Shown piece after piece: positions 21,484 through 29,943 of a stretch of DNA of 64,000 nucleotides. The position numbers were made by a program, and so were the translations under genes. Position 1 is the first letter of the stretch, and every line of letters begins with the position of its first letter. The notes beneath the pieces were generated by a model, which had not been told where the DNA came from, made no database searches, and was given only the letters and a program-made list of their open reading frames with translations. This DNA is from Pusillimonas sp. MFBS29 (GTDB lineage: Bacteria > Pseudomonadota > Gammaproteobacteria > Burkholderiales > Burkholderiaceae_B), in the NCBI RefSeq assembly GCF_020687695.1, contig NZ_JAJEWL010000001.1, positions 1 through 64,000 on the forward strand, written 5' to 3'.

Positions 21484-22551
21484 TTAGTCACGCAGCTTAT
21501 CCAGCTTCCCCACCAAATCCTCAGCTCGCAAATGCGTATACCGCTTCAGCATCTGCATACTCTTATGCCCGCTGATGGCAGCGACTTCCTGATCTGACAA
21601 TCCAGCTTCCACCAGCCGGCTAACCGCCTCATGCCTCAGATCATGAAACCGAAAATTCGTCAGCCCAGCCGCTTTCTTGGCGTCAGTCCATGCCTTATCG
21701 AACAGATAGGGCCGTCGCACTCCATCACGGCCTGGCTCACCAAAAAACACAAGATCCGTCTCAGGCGGCCGAATCGGGTTATCCATCGCGGCCTGAAATG
21801 AGGCCGTAGCCGCCTTCGTCAACGGAACAGTCCGTGGAGACGAGTTCTTCGTAATACCCAGCCGTACAACCCGCTTCTGCAAATCAACTTGGCTAAGCCG
21901 CAAGCCTCCAATCTCCGACAGCCGCATTCCTGTTTCCAGGGCTATCCGGACAATCCAGCTAAACATTGGATTCGAGTAAGCGTCCACAGCAACCAGCAGG
22001 CGCTTGTTCTCTGCGAGTGTCAGCCGGCGATTCCGGCCAGCACCAGGAGCAGGGCGGCGGATCTGGGACACTGGATTGAAGGGCAACCCGATACCCCATT
22101 CCTTGATGGCCACAGTAAACAAATGGCTCAGCAGCGCCAGTTCCAGCCGCACGGTGTTATTGCTGCGTGGAACCAACTTGTCGTTTTCACCAGGATCACC
22201 AGCCAGGCGCATGTCGCGGTACTGCGCAACGACGTCGGCGCTGAGGGCGGCCAGTGAATATTTTCCTAGATGTTGCAGCAGTGGCCGTGCCTTTTTGTGC
22301 TCTGATACGCGGGTCGATTCCCGCTTGGTGGGCGTCACTTCCCGCAAGTATCGCTTCAGCGCCGCCTCAACCGTCATTCGCTCTGCAGGTGCTCGTTGAA
22401 TATAAACACCCCGTACCATGTCATCTTCGGTACGCCTGGCCCAATCCTCAGCATCACGTTTGGTTCTGAAGGTCTTGGACGCAGTCGGCCAGCCGGTCTT
22501 GCGAATGACGGCTTTCCAGGTGCCAGAAGGGGTTTTAACGATAGTTGCCAT
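21484..22551 (-). CDS. int: Tyrosine recombinase / island integrase
   Basis: The enzyme catalyses site-specific integration and excision between attP and the tRNA-Leu attB. The about 355-aa protein (ATG at 22551; a TTG three codons upstream is possible) has an N-terminal arm-binding domain (GTWKAVIRKTGWPTASKTF), a SAM-like core-binding domain, and a catalytic domain with Arg in TGMRLSEIGGL, H-x-x-R in FHDLRHEA, His in SGHKS and the nucleophile Tyr in KRYTHL. All catalytic residues are present, so it should be active. It lies 144 bp from attR, as usual for tRNA-targeted islands. Confidence 0.95.
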   Translation of the reverse strand: MATIVKTPSGTWKAVIRKTGWPTASKTFRTKRDAEDWARRTEDDMVRGVYIQRAPAERMTVEAALKRYLREVTPTKRESTRVSEHKKARPLLQHLGKYSLAALSADVVAQYRDMRLAGDPGENDKLVPRSNNTVRLELALLSHLFTVAIKEWGIGLPFNPVSQIRRPAPGAGRNRRLTLAENKRLLVAVDAYSNPMFSWIVRIALETGMRLSEIGGLRLSQVDLQKRVVRLGITKNSSPRTVPLTKAATASFQAAMDNPIRPPETDLVFFGEPGRDGVRRPYLFDKAWTDAKKAAGLTNFRFHDLRHEAVSRLVEAGLSDQEVAAISGHKSMQMLKRYTHLRAEDLVGKLDKLRD

Positions 22552-22694
22552 GCGAATCAAAGTTCCGAAAAGTGCACTCGGCGCTTCACCACTGTACCGA
22601 AACTGTACCTGAGTCGCAAACTTTGAAAATCCCCCGGCTGCGAGGTAAGAACTGAAACCGCTCTAAAGCATTGTATTTATTAAGATTTTTAGAG

Positions 22695-22748
22695 TGGTGC
22701 CCGGGGCCGGAATCGAACCGGCACGCCTTGCGGCGGGGGATTTTGAGT
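22695..22748 (-). repeat. attR: 54-bp repeat within tRNA-Leu
   Basis: This is the tRNA-proximal copy of the island boundary repeat, identical to 1466-1519. It covers the anticodon loop through the 3' CCA of the tRNA, so insertion rebuilds a complete tRNA gene. Confidence 0.93.
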
Positions 22749-22779
22749 CCCCTGCGTCTACCAATTTCACCACCCGGGC
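22695..22779 (-). tRNA. tRNA-Leu (anticodon CAA)
   Basis: Reading the minus strand, GCCCGGG pairs with CCCGGGC at the acceptor stem; the anticodon stem is GGGGA/TCCCC with loop CTCAAAA (anticodon CAA, reading UUG); a variable arm CGCCGCAAGGCG and T-loop GGTTCGATTCC follow, ending ACCA. The 85-nt length fits tRNA-Leu with a long variable arm. It is the integration site of the island; its 3' part comes from the element. Confidence 0.97.
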
Positions 22780-22873
22780 ATTCAAGCAGATCGCCCTGAA
22801 GAACACAGGGCGTGGCAGAAAGGCGTAATTATACGCACAGATTTGAATTTTCGCAGGGCTGCTGTCACATTGC

Positions 22874-23824
22874 TCAGCTAGGCCAACCCTCGGGCTCCAG
22901 CAATACTCGCTCGCACGCCCAGTTGCCGGCCTTCACTTCTGCGGCGATCAGGCGCAGGACGATTTCCCGCATCAGCTCAACGGCCCGTGATGGGGGTTTG
23001 TCGCTGTGTTCGCACAGGAAAAGGGTGCGCAGCATTTCGGGTTTGACGATGTCGCGGTAGGCCACGTCGCCGAATTTAAGTTGCTCGCGCAAATATGATT
23101 TGCTGCCTATGACGCAGCCCAGGCCTTCTTCCACGAACAGGTTGACGGCGTTGACGTTGTCGGTCTGCATTTTGGCGCGTTGTTCGAATTGTTTCTGCAG
23201 CCTGGGGTCGTCCATGATGGATCGCCCCATGGTGCCGCGTCGTGGCAGCACGAAAGGCAGGTCCAGCAGGGCTTTCACGGTAATGGGGGCGGCCGTATTG
23301 CCTATGATTTCTTTCTTGCCTATGCAGATCATGCGCTCTTCGAGCAGGGCGGTGGCCTTGATGCGCGGGTCGGGTGTGGGGTTGTAGGCCAGCGCCAGGT
23401 CTATATGCGCTTCCATCATCTGGGTAATGGTGCTGCCCGACAGGGTTTCGGACACCATCAGGGAAAGTCCGGGGTAGTCGTCCAGCACGGTGCGCATCAG
23501 TTGTTTGCCTATGCCGTGCAGGGCGGTGTAGGCCATGCCTATGGCGACCTGTCCGTGGATTTCGCCTGACATATTGTGTATGTCTTCCTGGGCCAGTTGA
23601 ACGGTGCGCAGAATCTGCACGGCGTGGGCGTACAGGCGTTCGCCGTACTCGGTGGGCAGCAGGCCGCGCGGGTTGCGCACGAACAGGGGTTTGGGAAACT
23701 GGCTTTCCAGGTTGGCCAGGTGGTGGCTGAGCACAGACGGCGCGGTACGTTCGCGTTCGGCAGCGCGCGAAATGCCGCCCGATTCATAGATGGCGACAAA
23801 GGTTTGCAGCTGTCTCAAGTCCAT
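22874..23824 (-). CDS. LysR-family transcriptional regulator (divergent to CoA-transferase operon)
   Basis: The 316-aa protein has a standard LysR N-terminal helix-turn-helix (LRQLQTFVAIYESGGISRAAE then APSVLSHHLANLE) and a C-terminal substrate-binding domain starting at about residue 90. It is divergent from the CoA-transferase gene with 94 bp between, so it probably senses the substrate or a CoA-ester intermediate and controls that operon and its own gene. The effector cannot be told from sequence. Confidence 0.92.
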   Translation of the reverse strand: MDLRQLQTFVAIYESGGISRAAERERTAPSVLSHHLANLESQFPKPLFVRNPRGLLPTEYGERLYAHAVQILRTVQLAQEDIHNMSGEIHGQVAIGMAYTALHGIGKQLMRTVLDDYPGLSLMVSETLSGSTITQMMEAHIDLALAYNPTPDPRIKATALLEERMICIGKKEIIGNTAAPITVKALLDLPFVLPRRGTMGRSIMDDPRLQKQFEQRAKMQTDNVNAVNLFVEEGLGCVIGSKSYLREQLKFGDVAYRDIVKPEMLRTLFLCEHSDKPPSRAVELMREIVLRLIAAEVKAGNWACERVLLEPEGWPS

Positions 23825-23865
23825 GGTCTCAACTTTTTAGAATGCGGTTGTTGAAACAATATAAT

Positions 23866-23876
23866 TTTCTGAGAAA
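23866..23876. promoter_or_regulatory. Candidate LysR-type binding site
   Basis: TTTCTGAGAAA is a perfect 11-bp palindrome in the 94-bp divergent region, next to a TTGTT...AACAA inverted pair. LysR regulators bind short interrupted palindromes in such regions. Symmetry and position are the only evidence. Confidence 0.35.
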
Positions 23877-23918
23877 GAAAACAATGCTAGTCTGCTCGCA
23901 AGATATAGGAGCTTAGGC

Positions 23919-25100
23919 ATGGATCAGTCGTTTTTACCGCTGGCAGGGTTGCGGGTTGTCGAGATGAGTCACATGATTATGGGGCCGTCTTGCGGTATGT
24001 TTCTTGGCTTTCTGGGGGCCGAGGTCATCAAGGTTGAGCCGCCGGCTGGCGACAAGACGCGCAGTCTGAATGGCATGGGGCGCCCGATGTTCCCGCTGTT
24101 CAATCGCGGCAAGAAGTCGGTGCAGCTGGATTTGAAAACAGAGGAAGGCAAGGCGGCGTTGAATCGTTTGCTGGAAACTGCCGATGTGTTTGTCGAGAAT
24201 TTCCGCGATTCGGCGATGGCCAAGGTGGGGGCGGATCCGGACGAGCTGCGCCGTCAGTTCCCCAAGCTGATTATTGCTTCGTGCAAGGGCTTTTTGTCTG
24301 GCCCTTACCAGAATCGCACGGCGCTCGACGAGGTCGTGCAGATGATGACGGGCCTGGCTTACATGACGGGGCCAACCGGCCGGCCTTTGCGTGTGGGTTC
24401 GTCTGCCAATGACATTATGGGCGGTCTGTTTGCGGCGTTTTCAGTGCTGGCGGCGCTGATTGAGCGCAAGGAAACCGGCACGGGGCGCGAGATGCGGGTG
24501 GGGCTGTTCGAGAACTGTCTGCTGCTGGTGGCGCAGCATATGGTGCAGTACGAACTCGAGGGGGTGAATCCGCCGCCCATGCCCGAGCGCGAGTTCTCCT
24601 GGCCCATCTACGATATTTTCACCGATGCTCATGGCGAGCAGATTTTTGTGGGTGCGGTAACGGAAGGGCAGTGGAATATTGTTTGTACGCTGTTGGGTCT
24701 GGACGAGTTTCTGTCTGATCCACGGTTGGCTACGCGTATGGATCAGATCAATGCACGCAGCTGGACGCTGCCCATCATTGCCGAAAAGATTGCCGGCATG
24801 GATGCCCGCGAGCTGGGCAGCAAGTTCGAGGCGCAGGGCATTCCATATTCGCCTATCGCCAAGCCTTCCGATATGTATGACGATCCGCATGTGATGCGTC
24901 CTGGCGGAATGGCGGTCTCGCGCTGTGCCGATGGTTCGACTTTCCGCGCGCCTTCGCTGCCTTTCGAGGTCGATGGCCAGATGTTGACCGGCGGTGGCGA
25001 TGTGCCTGGCGTGGGTCAGGATACCGATGCAGTATTGGCCGAGCTGGGCCTTGATGCGGGCGCGATTGCCGCGGCGCGTGGTGAAAAGGTGTCGGCATGA
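23919..25100 (+). CDS. CoA-transferase, class III (CaiB/BaiF/Frc family)
   Basis: Family III CoA-transferases move CoA between carboxylic acids through an aspartyl-CoA thioester. The 393-aa protein has the family N-terminus (LAGLRVVEMSHMIMGPSCG), the segment FVENFRDSAMAKVG, and NRTALDEVVQMMTGL, whose Asp137 is at the position of the catalytic aspartate. It overlaps the lyase gene that follows (ATGA). Context suggests it activates a short dicarboxylic or hydroxy acid taken up by the TRAP transporter so the HMG-CoA-lyase-like enzyme can cleave it. The true substrate is unknown. Confidence 0.92.
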   Translation: MDQSFLPLAGLRVVEMSHMIMGPSCGMFLGFLGAEVIKVEPPAGDKTRSLNGMGRPMFPLFNRGKKSVQLDLKTEEGKAALNRLLETADVFVENFRDSAMAKVGADPDELRRQFPKLIIASCKGFLSGPYQNRTALDEVVQMMTGLAYMTGPTGRPLRVGSSANDIMGGLFAAFSVLAALIERKETGTGREMRVGLFENCLLLVAQHMVQYELEGVNPPPMPEREFSWPIYDIFTDAHGEQIFVGAVTEGQWNIVCTLLGLDEFLSDPRLATRMDQINARSWTLPIIAEKIAGMDARELGSKFEAQGIPYSPIAKPSDMYDDPHVMRPGGMAVSRCADGSTFRAPSLPFEVDGQMLTGGGDVPGVGQDTDAVLAELGLDAGAIAAARGEKVSA

Positions 25101-26032
25101 GTCGCGCTGCCAAGGTTTTCCCCACCGACCGGGTGTCGCTGCGCGAGGTGGGTCTGCGTGATGGTCTGCAGCTGGTGCGTCAGTTTCCCGACACGGCTGC
25201 CAAGCAAGAGTGGGTAGAGCGCGAGTATGCAGCGGGCGTGCGGTATTTTGAAGCGGGCTCTTTCTTGCCCGCCAGCCGTTTTCCGCAGTTTGCCGATGTC
25301 CGTGCTATTGTGTCGGCCGTTCAGGGCAAGGGGGCTTATGCCACGGCACTGGCGCTCAATGAGCGTGGTGCCGAAGATGCCTTGCAGGCCAATGTCGACG
25401 ACATCATGTTTGTGATTTCGGCAACTGAAGGGCACAGTCAGGCAAATACGCGGCGCAGTCGTCAGGAAGCGGTCGACATGCTTGCGCGCATTGTTGCCAT
25501 GCGTGATGCGGCGGGCCCGGATGGGCCGGTGATAACGGCTGGCATTGCCATGGCTTTCGGCTGTTCCATAGAGGGCCGGGTCGATCATGCCGAGGTCTTG
25601 CGCCTGGTCGAAGCCTGCGCGCAGGCCGGTGCTGACGTGGTGGCACTGGCCGATACGGTAGGTTATGCTGGGCCGCGCGATGTGGCCCAGCTGTTCTCGG
25701 CTTCCGCCAAACTGGTGGCAGATTTGCCCCTGGGCGTACATTTGCACGATACGCGTGGTATGGCCATTGCCAATGCCGCAGCCGCGCTCGATCAGGGTGT
25801 ACGTTTGCTTGATGGTTCGCTGGGTGGGCTGGGCGGTTGTCCGTTCGCGCCGGGTGCCACGGGCAATGTGGTGTTTGAAGATTTGGTGTTTCTGTGCGAG
25901 GGCATGGGTTTCCCTACGGGGATTGATATCGAGGCACTGGTGGATGTGCGCAGCATATTGGCTCGCACCATGCCAGAAGAAAAGTTGTACGGTGGTCTGG
26001 CTCGTTCAGGTCTGCCTAAAGTTTCCATATAA
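25097..26032 (+). CDS. Hydroxymethylglutaryl-CoA lyase-like enzyme
   Basis: HMG-CoA lyases cleave 3-hydroxy-acyl-CoA compounds to acetyl-CoA and a keto acid or acid. The 311-aa TIM-barrel protein (DRE-TIM family) shows the metal and substrate motif LREVGLRDGLQ (about 15-25), HLHDTRGMAIAN with the H-x-H metal ligands (about 215-226), and the catalytic-cysteine loop GGLGGCPFAPGATGN. All key residues are present, so it should be active. Coupled to the CoA-transferase, it probably cleaves HMG-CoA or a related (R)-citramalyl-like ester. Confidence 0.93.
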   Translation: MSRAAKVFPTDRVSLREVGLRDGLQLVRQFPDTAAKQEWVEREYAAGVRYFEAGSFLPASRFPQFADVRAIVSAVQGKGAYATALALNERGAEDALQANVDDIMFVISATEGHSQANTRRSRQEAVDMLARIVAMRDAAGPDGPVITAGIAMAFGCSIEGRVDHAEVLRLVEACAQAGADVVALADTVGYAGPRDVAQLFSASAKLVADLPLGVHLHDTRGMAIANAAAALDQGVRLLDGSLGGLGGCPFAPGATGNVVFEDLVFLCEGMGFPTGIDIEALVDVRSILARTMPEEKLYGGLARSGLPKVSI

Positions 26033-26057
26033 ATAACAATTCCATTCGGAGGAAGGT

Positions 26058-27050
26058 ATGAAGTTATTCAATAAACTCGTTATGACCGGGCTGGCGTTTG
26101 CGGTATCGACCAGTATTGCAGCAGCGGCCGACTACACGATGCGCGTCAGTCATCAGTTTCCGCCTACGCACCACACTTCCATACGGCTTGAGCAATTCGC
26201 CAAAGATGTCGCCAAGGAAACCGACAACAAGGTCGAGGTCCAGCTGTTTGGTGCGGCGCAGTTGTTCAAGCCCAATCAGCACCATGCTGCGGTGGCGGGT
26301 GGCCAGCTCGAGTCAGCCATCATCCTGACTATTCAGTGGGGTGGCAGTTTGCCCGAGCTGGCGGTCACGCAGATCCCGTTCCTGATGAGCGCCCCGGCCA
26401 AGCAAAAGGCTTTCCTGGGTTCGGAGCCGGCCAAGATTCTTGATCAGAAGTTTCTGGACAAGGGCGTGCGCAATATCGCCTGGATCGTCGACACCAATGA
26501 CCTGATCTTCACTTCTTCTACCGAGCTGCTCGACAGCCCCGAGAAGTTCAAGGGTGTGAAAATCCGTGGCTTGAACAAACTGTTTGATGCCGGCTTGAGC
26601 TCCATGGGTGCGGTGTCGGTCTCCATGCCTGGTTCTGAGGTTTATCAGGCCTTGCAAACACGAGTGATCGACGCGGCCCTGACCGGCGTGCAGGCGGCCA
26701 GCTCGCGCAAATTCTACGAGGTTCAGGATTTCGGCGCCGCCACCCCCATCTTTGTGGTCTTCGATAACCTGGTGGTGAATCCGGACTGGTGGGATGGCTT
26801 GCCCGAAGAGGTGCGCGCCGGTATTACCCGTGCGGCCGACAAGGCGGTGCAGTCTTCCCTGATTACGCACGAAGGTGTGGATCCGGCCGAAATCAAGAAG
26901 CTGAACGATGCGGGCATGAAGGCAACCGTACTCACACCCGAGCAAATGGCAGCCCTGGAAGAAGCCATGCAGCCAGCAGTGCGTGACGAGTTCCTGAAGT
27001 CCACCGGTGACGAAGGTCAGAAACTGATCGATATGATCAAGGCGCTGTAA
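26058..27050 (+). CDS. dctP: TRAP transporter periplasmic solute-binding protein DctP
   Basis: Periplasmic receptor of a tripartite ATP-independent transporter, usually for organic acids. The 330-aa protein has a signal peptide (residues 1 to about 23, cleaved near AAAAD), the typical MRVSHQFPPTHHTS start of the mature part and the family arginine region KFKGVKIRGLNK, where Arg holds the substrate carboxylate. GGAGGAAGG ribosome-binding site. First of the dctP-dctQ-dctM set. Confidence 0.95.
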   Translation: MKLFNKLVMTGLAFAVSTSIAAAADYTMRVSHQFPPTHHTSIRLEQFAKDVAKETDNKVEVQLFGAAQLFKPNQHHAAVAGGQLESAIILTIQWGGSLPELAVTQIPFLMSAPAKQKAFLGSEPAKILDQKFLDKGVRNIAWIVDTNDLIFTSSTELLDSPEKFKGVKIRGLNKLFDAGLSSMGAVSVSMPGSEVYQALQTRVIDAALTGVQAASSRKFYEVQDFGAATPIFVVFDNLVVNPDWWDGLPEEVRAGITRAADKAVQSSLITHEGVDPAEIKKLNDAGMKATVLTPEQMAALEEAMQPAVRDEFLKSTGDEGQKLIDMIKAL

Positions 27051-27064
27051 GCGCGGGGTCACTT

Positions 27065-27625
27065 ATGTTGCAAGATCAGACGCCCGTCGGGCACGACGAC
27101 GGCCCGCTGTTGCGCGCGTACGCCTCTGTGGTCGGCCTTCTGTGCAAGCTTGGCATGGCCATCGCCAGCGTGCTCATTCTCATGGATTTGCTGCTGATAG
27201 GCGGTGCCGTGCTGCTGCGGTATGTGTTTTCTTCGCCCATTGTCGGCGGCGATGAACTGGTGGCTTTCACACTCACGGCCATCGTCATGCTGGCTGCGCC
27301 CGATGTCCTGCGCAAGAACGGCCATATAGGGGTTGATATATTGGTGGGTATGTTATCGCCGCGCTGGGCGAGGTGGGCGGCCATCTGGTCCAGCGTGTCG
27401 GTGATTCTGGTCGCTGCGTTGCTGATCATCAATGGCTGGAAGGCCGTTGCGCTGTCGCACATGATAGGTTCCCTGACCGAAGGCCACCTGGAACTGCCAG
27501 TCTGGACCTTGCAGCTGTTTCTTCCTTTGGGTGGCGTACTGCTTGGCCTGGTGGCGCTGGAAATGATCTGGCGCGCCCTGGCGGGTTCGGCAACGCCCAA
27601 TGAGCCCGTGGGAGACGCACTGTGA
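27065..27625 (+). CDS. dctQ: TRAP transporter small permease DctQ
   Basis: Small membrane subunit of the TRAP transporter. The 186-aa protein has four hydrophobic helices (about 28-55, 62-82, 103-123 and 145-168) and the family segment RYVFSSPIVGGDELVAFT. It overlaps dctM by 4 bp, which fits the need for equal amounts of the two permease subunits. Confidence 0.92.
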   Translation: MLQDQTPVGHDDGPLLRAYASVVGLLCKLGMAIASVLILMDLLLIGGAVLLRYVFSSPIVGGDELVAFTLTAIVMLAAPDVLRKNGHIGVDILVGMLSPRWARWAAIWSSVSVILVAALLIINGWKAVALSHMIGSLTEGHLELPVWTLQLFLPLGGVLLGLVALEMIWRALAGSATPNEPVGDAL

Positions 27626-28908
27626 CCATCATAGCCATTCTGATCGCATTATTGATTCTGCTGTTTACGGGCATTCCCATTTTTGCGGGCCTGACCCTGT
27701 TCGGCGGCGGTCTGCTGTTGCTGGTGCAGGGCAATTTCGGCTCGGTGGTCAGCATTATTTTTGGTGAGCTCAATCATTACCTGCTGGTGGCCATTCCCTT
27801 GTTCGCCCTGATGGCGCACATCATGATCCGCGGCAAAGTGGTTGATGATCTGTACGATGCTGCGTATACGTTTACACGTCATTTGCCAGGCGGCCTGGCG
27901 GTCGCCACCATATTGGCGTGCACGGTGTTCGCGGCGATCTCGGGCTCCAGCGTGGCGACGGCACTGACCATCGGTGCGGTCGCCATTCCCCAGATGCTGC
28001 GCTACGGCTACGAGCCTCGGCTGGCATACGGGGTGGTGGCGGCCGGGGGTACCCTGGGCATACTTATTCCGCCATCCGGCCCCATGATTCTGTACGGCAT
28101 TACCACCGATACTTCCATAGGTGGATTGTTCATCGCCGGCATCATACCCGGCATCATCATGGCGCTGGTCTTCATGGCCTGGGCGGTGTTCCGCTGCTCT
28201 CGTGCGCAAACCCACATCAAGCGTGACCCTCGCGCCACGGGTGCCGAGATGCTCCAGGCTTTGCGCAAGTCTATCTGGTCCATCCTGTTGCCCATCTTTG
28301 TGCTTGGCGGCATGTATCTGGGGGTGTTTACCGCCACCGAAGCGGCAGCCGGAGGCGTCTGGCTGGCCTTGTTCGTAACCGTCGTGATCTATCGCAGCAT
28401 AGGTTGGCGCGACCTGTGGGCTTCGGCACAAGATGCCTGCCGCTTGTCGGCCATGCTGTTCATGATACTCGCGGGCGCCACCGTGTTCAGCCATGTGCTG
28501 ACCAAGATGCGTGTGCCTCAGCAAATTGTGGAGTCTCTGGTTGCCATGGACGTAGGCGCCATGGGCTTCATTGCCATCATGATGTTGCTTATTCTCGTGC
28601 TGGGCATGTTCCTGGAGTCCATCGCTATCATCCTGGTGACAATGCCGGTCATTCTTCCCGCCATGATACAGCTGGGCATAGACCCCATCTGGTATGGCGT
28701 GTTGCTGGTCATTAACCTTGAAATCGCGCTTATTACGCCACCTGTGGGCATGAATCTTTTCACGATCAAGGCCATTACCAACACGACGCTGGGACCCATC
28801 ATACGGGGTGCGCTGCCTTATGTGGCCCTGATGGCGGCGGTGTTGATATTGGTGCTGTTGGTGCCGAGCCTGGCGCTGTGGCTGCCACAGACCATGTTGG
28901 GCAGGTAA
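27622..28908 (+). CDS. dctM: TRAP transporter large permease DctM
   Basis: Large membrane subunit carrying sodium-coupled transport. The 428-aa protein has about 12 hydrophobic helices and conserved segments: HYLLVAIPLFALMAHIM, AISGSSVATALTIG, GGTLGILIPPSGPMILYG and EIALITPPVGMNLF. Starts at GTG 27622 overlapping dctQ. End of the first catabolic operon; a LysR gene follows in convergent orientation. Confidence 0.94.
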   Translation: MTIIAILIALLILLFTGIPIFAGLTLFGGGLLLLVQGNFGSVVSIIFGELNHYLLVAIPLFALMAHIMIRGKVVDDLYDAAYTFTRHLPGGLAVATILACTVFAAISGSSVATALTIGAVAIPQMLRYGYEPRLAYGVVAAGGTLGILIPPSGPMILYGITTDTSIGGLFIAGIIPGIIMALVFMAWAVFRCSRAQTHIKRDPRATGAEMLQALRKSIWSILLPIFVLGGMYLGVFTATEAAAGGVWLALFVTVVIYRSIGWRDLWASAQDACRLSAMLFMILAGATVFSHVLTKMRVPQQIVESLVAMDVGAMGFIAIMMLLILVLGMFLESIAIILVTMPVILPAMIQLGIDPIWYGVLLVINLEIALITPPVGMNLFTIKAITNTTLGPIIRGALPYVALMAAVLILVLLVPSLALWLPQTMLGR

Positions 28909-28936
28909 GCGACGTACGCAAAATGCTGAATGGGCG

Positions 28937-29836
28937 TCAGCTCAGGTAGTGCAGCAGGTCCAGACTGCGGATGATATCCGCAGTCGCACTGGCCAGTTTC
29001 TTGTTGCTGCCGTCAATGGGCATGGCCAGCGTCAGGTTGTTCCGGATGGTCGGCTCCACAATGGTTGAATAGGCCAGAGCATCGTGTCCCGCCAGGTCTT
29101 TGATGGCCGAACGGGGAATGATGGTGAATACCTCGCCTTGTGCCGTGGTCTCGACAATGGAATGCACCACGTCAATCTCTGCAACGATGTTCAGGCCGAC
29201 ACCCAGGTCGCGGCAGGTGTGATCGACGAGGTCACGTATGGTGTTGGGGGCGCTGGGCAATACCAGCGGATACTGGATCAGGTCGGCCACGCGGACTTGT
29301 CGCGGCGGCGTGGGGGTTGCGCCCTGTGTATAGGCCAGGACCAGCTCTTCCCTGAAAATGGTGGTGCAGCTCATCAGCACGGACGGCGGAGGCTCATAGA
29401 GCAGGGCCAGATCGAGCTTGTCGCCTATGATCCATTCGCGCAGTACGGTGCTCAAGCCTTCGGTGATGGTAATGGAAGAGTTGGGCAGCAATTTTCGGAA
29501 CTCGTGGACGATATGAGGCGCCAGGCGGCGCGCGATCCGTGGCGGCAGACCCAGCCGCACTTTACCCTGCATGGATGAACGAAACGCCAGCAGATCTTGC
29601 TTGGCCTCGGACGCCAGGCTATGTATGGCTCTGGCATGGTTCAGAAAGCGCAAACCCGCTTCGGTTGGCGCTACGCCACGTCCGGTGCGACGCAGCAGAT
29701 GCTGACACAGCTCGGTTTCCAATAATTGAACCTGACGGCTGATGGTGGGCTGCGCTACGCCCAGAACATCGGCAGCGCCTGACAGGCTGCGCTGTTCACA
29801 CACCACAATGAAATAATGAATTTGCTTCAGGTTCAT
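28937..29836 (-). CDS. LysR-family transcriptional regulator (Nac/CatR-like), second catabolic cluster
   Basis: The 299-aa protein has a LysR helix-turn-helix (LKQIHYFIVVCEQRSLSGAAD, then QPTISRQVQLLE) and the effector domain (GKVRLGLPPRIARRLAP). It is divergent from the amidohydrolase operon with 107 bp between, and a clear GATATA/TATATC inverted repeat lies just upstream of its start. It probably activates that operon in response to a ring-cleavage or lactone intermediate. Confidence 0.92.
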   Translation of the reverse strand: MNLKQIHYFIVVCEQRSLSGAADVLGVAQPTISRQVQLLETELCQHLLRRTGRGVAPTEAGLRFLNHARAIHSLASEAKQDLLAFRSSMQGKVRLGLPPRIARRLAPHIVHEFRKLLPNSSITITEGLSTVLREWIIGDKLDLALLYEPPPSVLMSCTTIFREELVLAYTQGATPTPPRQVRVADLIQYPLVLPSAPNTIRDLVDHTCRDLGVGLNIVAEIDVVHSIVETTAQGEVFTIIPRSAIKDLAGHDALAYSTIVEPTIRNNLTLAMPIDGSNKKLASATADIIRSLDLLHYLS

Positions 29837-29844
29837 GTGGCCAT

Positions 29845-29865
29845 GATATACGAAAACTCTATATC
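29845..29865. promoter_or_regulatory. LysR-type operator, GATATA-N9-TATATC
   Basis: GATATA (29845-29850) and TATATC (29860-29865) are perfect inverted repeats separated by 9 bp, which contains the T-N11-A pattern of LysR sites. It lies in the LysR/amidohydrolase divergent region, 9 bp upstream of the LysR start and 79 bp before the amidohydrolase start. Confidence 0.6.
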
Positions 29866-29943
29866 TGAAGTACCAGAATCAACCTTGTTGCCCCGAACGG
29901 CGGGGGGCATCATGTCGTAATTGAATCCATCAAGAACTTGCAC

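Larger units (their letters stand above)
1466..22748. mobile_element. Genomic island integrated in tRNA-Leu(CAA), about 21.3 kb
   Basis: The element is delimited by 54-bp identical repeats, carries a tyrosine integrase next to the intact tRNA, and is lower in GC than the flanking core. Cargo includes a type I restriction-modification operon with extra genes, an AbiE pair, a DUF5131/TcmP operon, a putative RloC-like nuclease and a fluoride resistance gene. It also holds a fragment of an IncP-1-type transfer region with a truncated relaxase and damaged oriT. Excision by the integrase may still work, but self-transfer is not expected from these genes. Confidence 0.9.

Noticed and set aside
1466-22748. 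Self-transmissible integrative conjugative element
   Set aside because: Only traJ, trbK and trbL remain; relaxase, coupling protein, VirB4-like ATPase and a nic site are absent.
25016-25747. 243-aa minus-strand ORF opposite the HMG-CoA-lyase-like gene
   Set aside because: Shadow; the plus-strand gene keeps all catalytic motifs.
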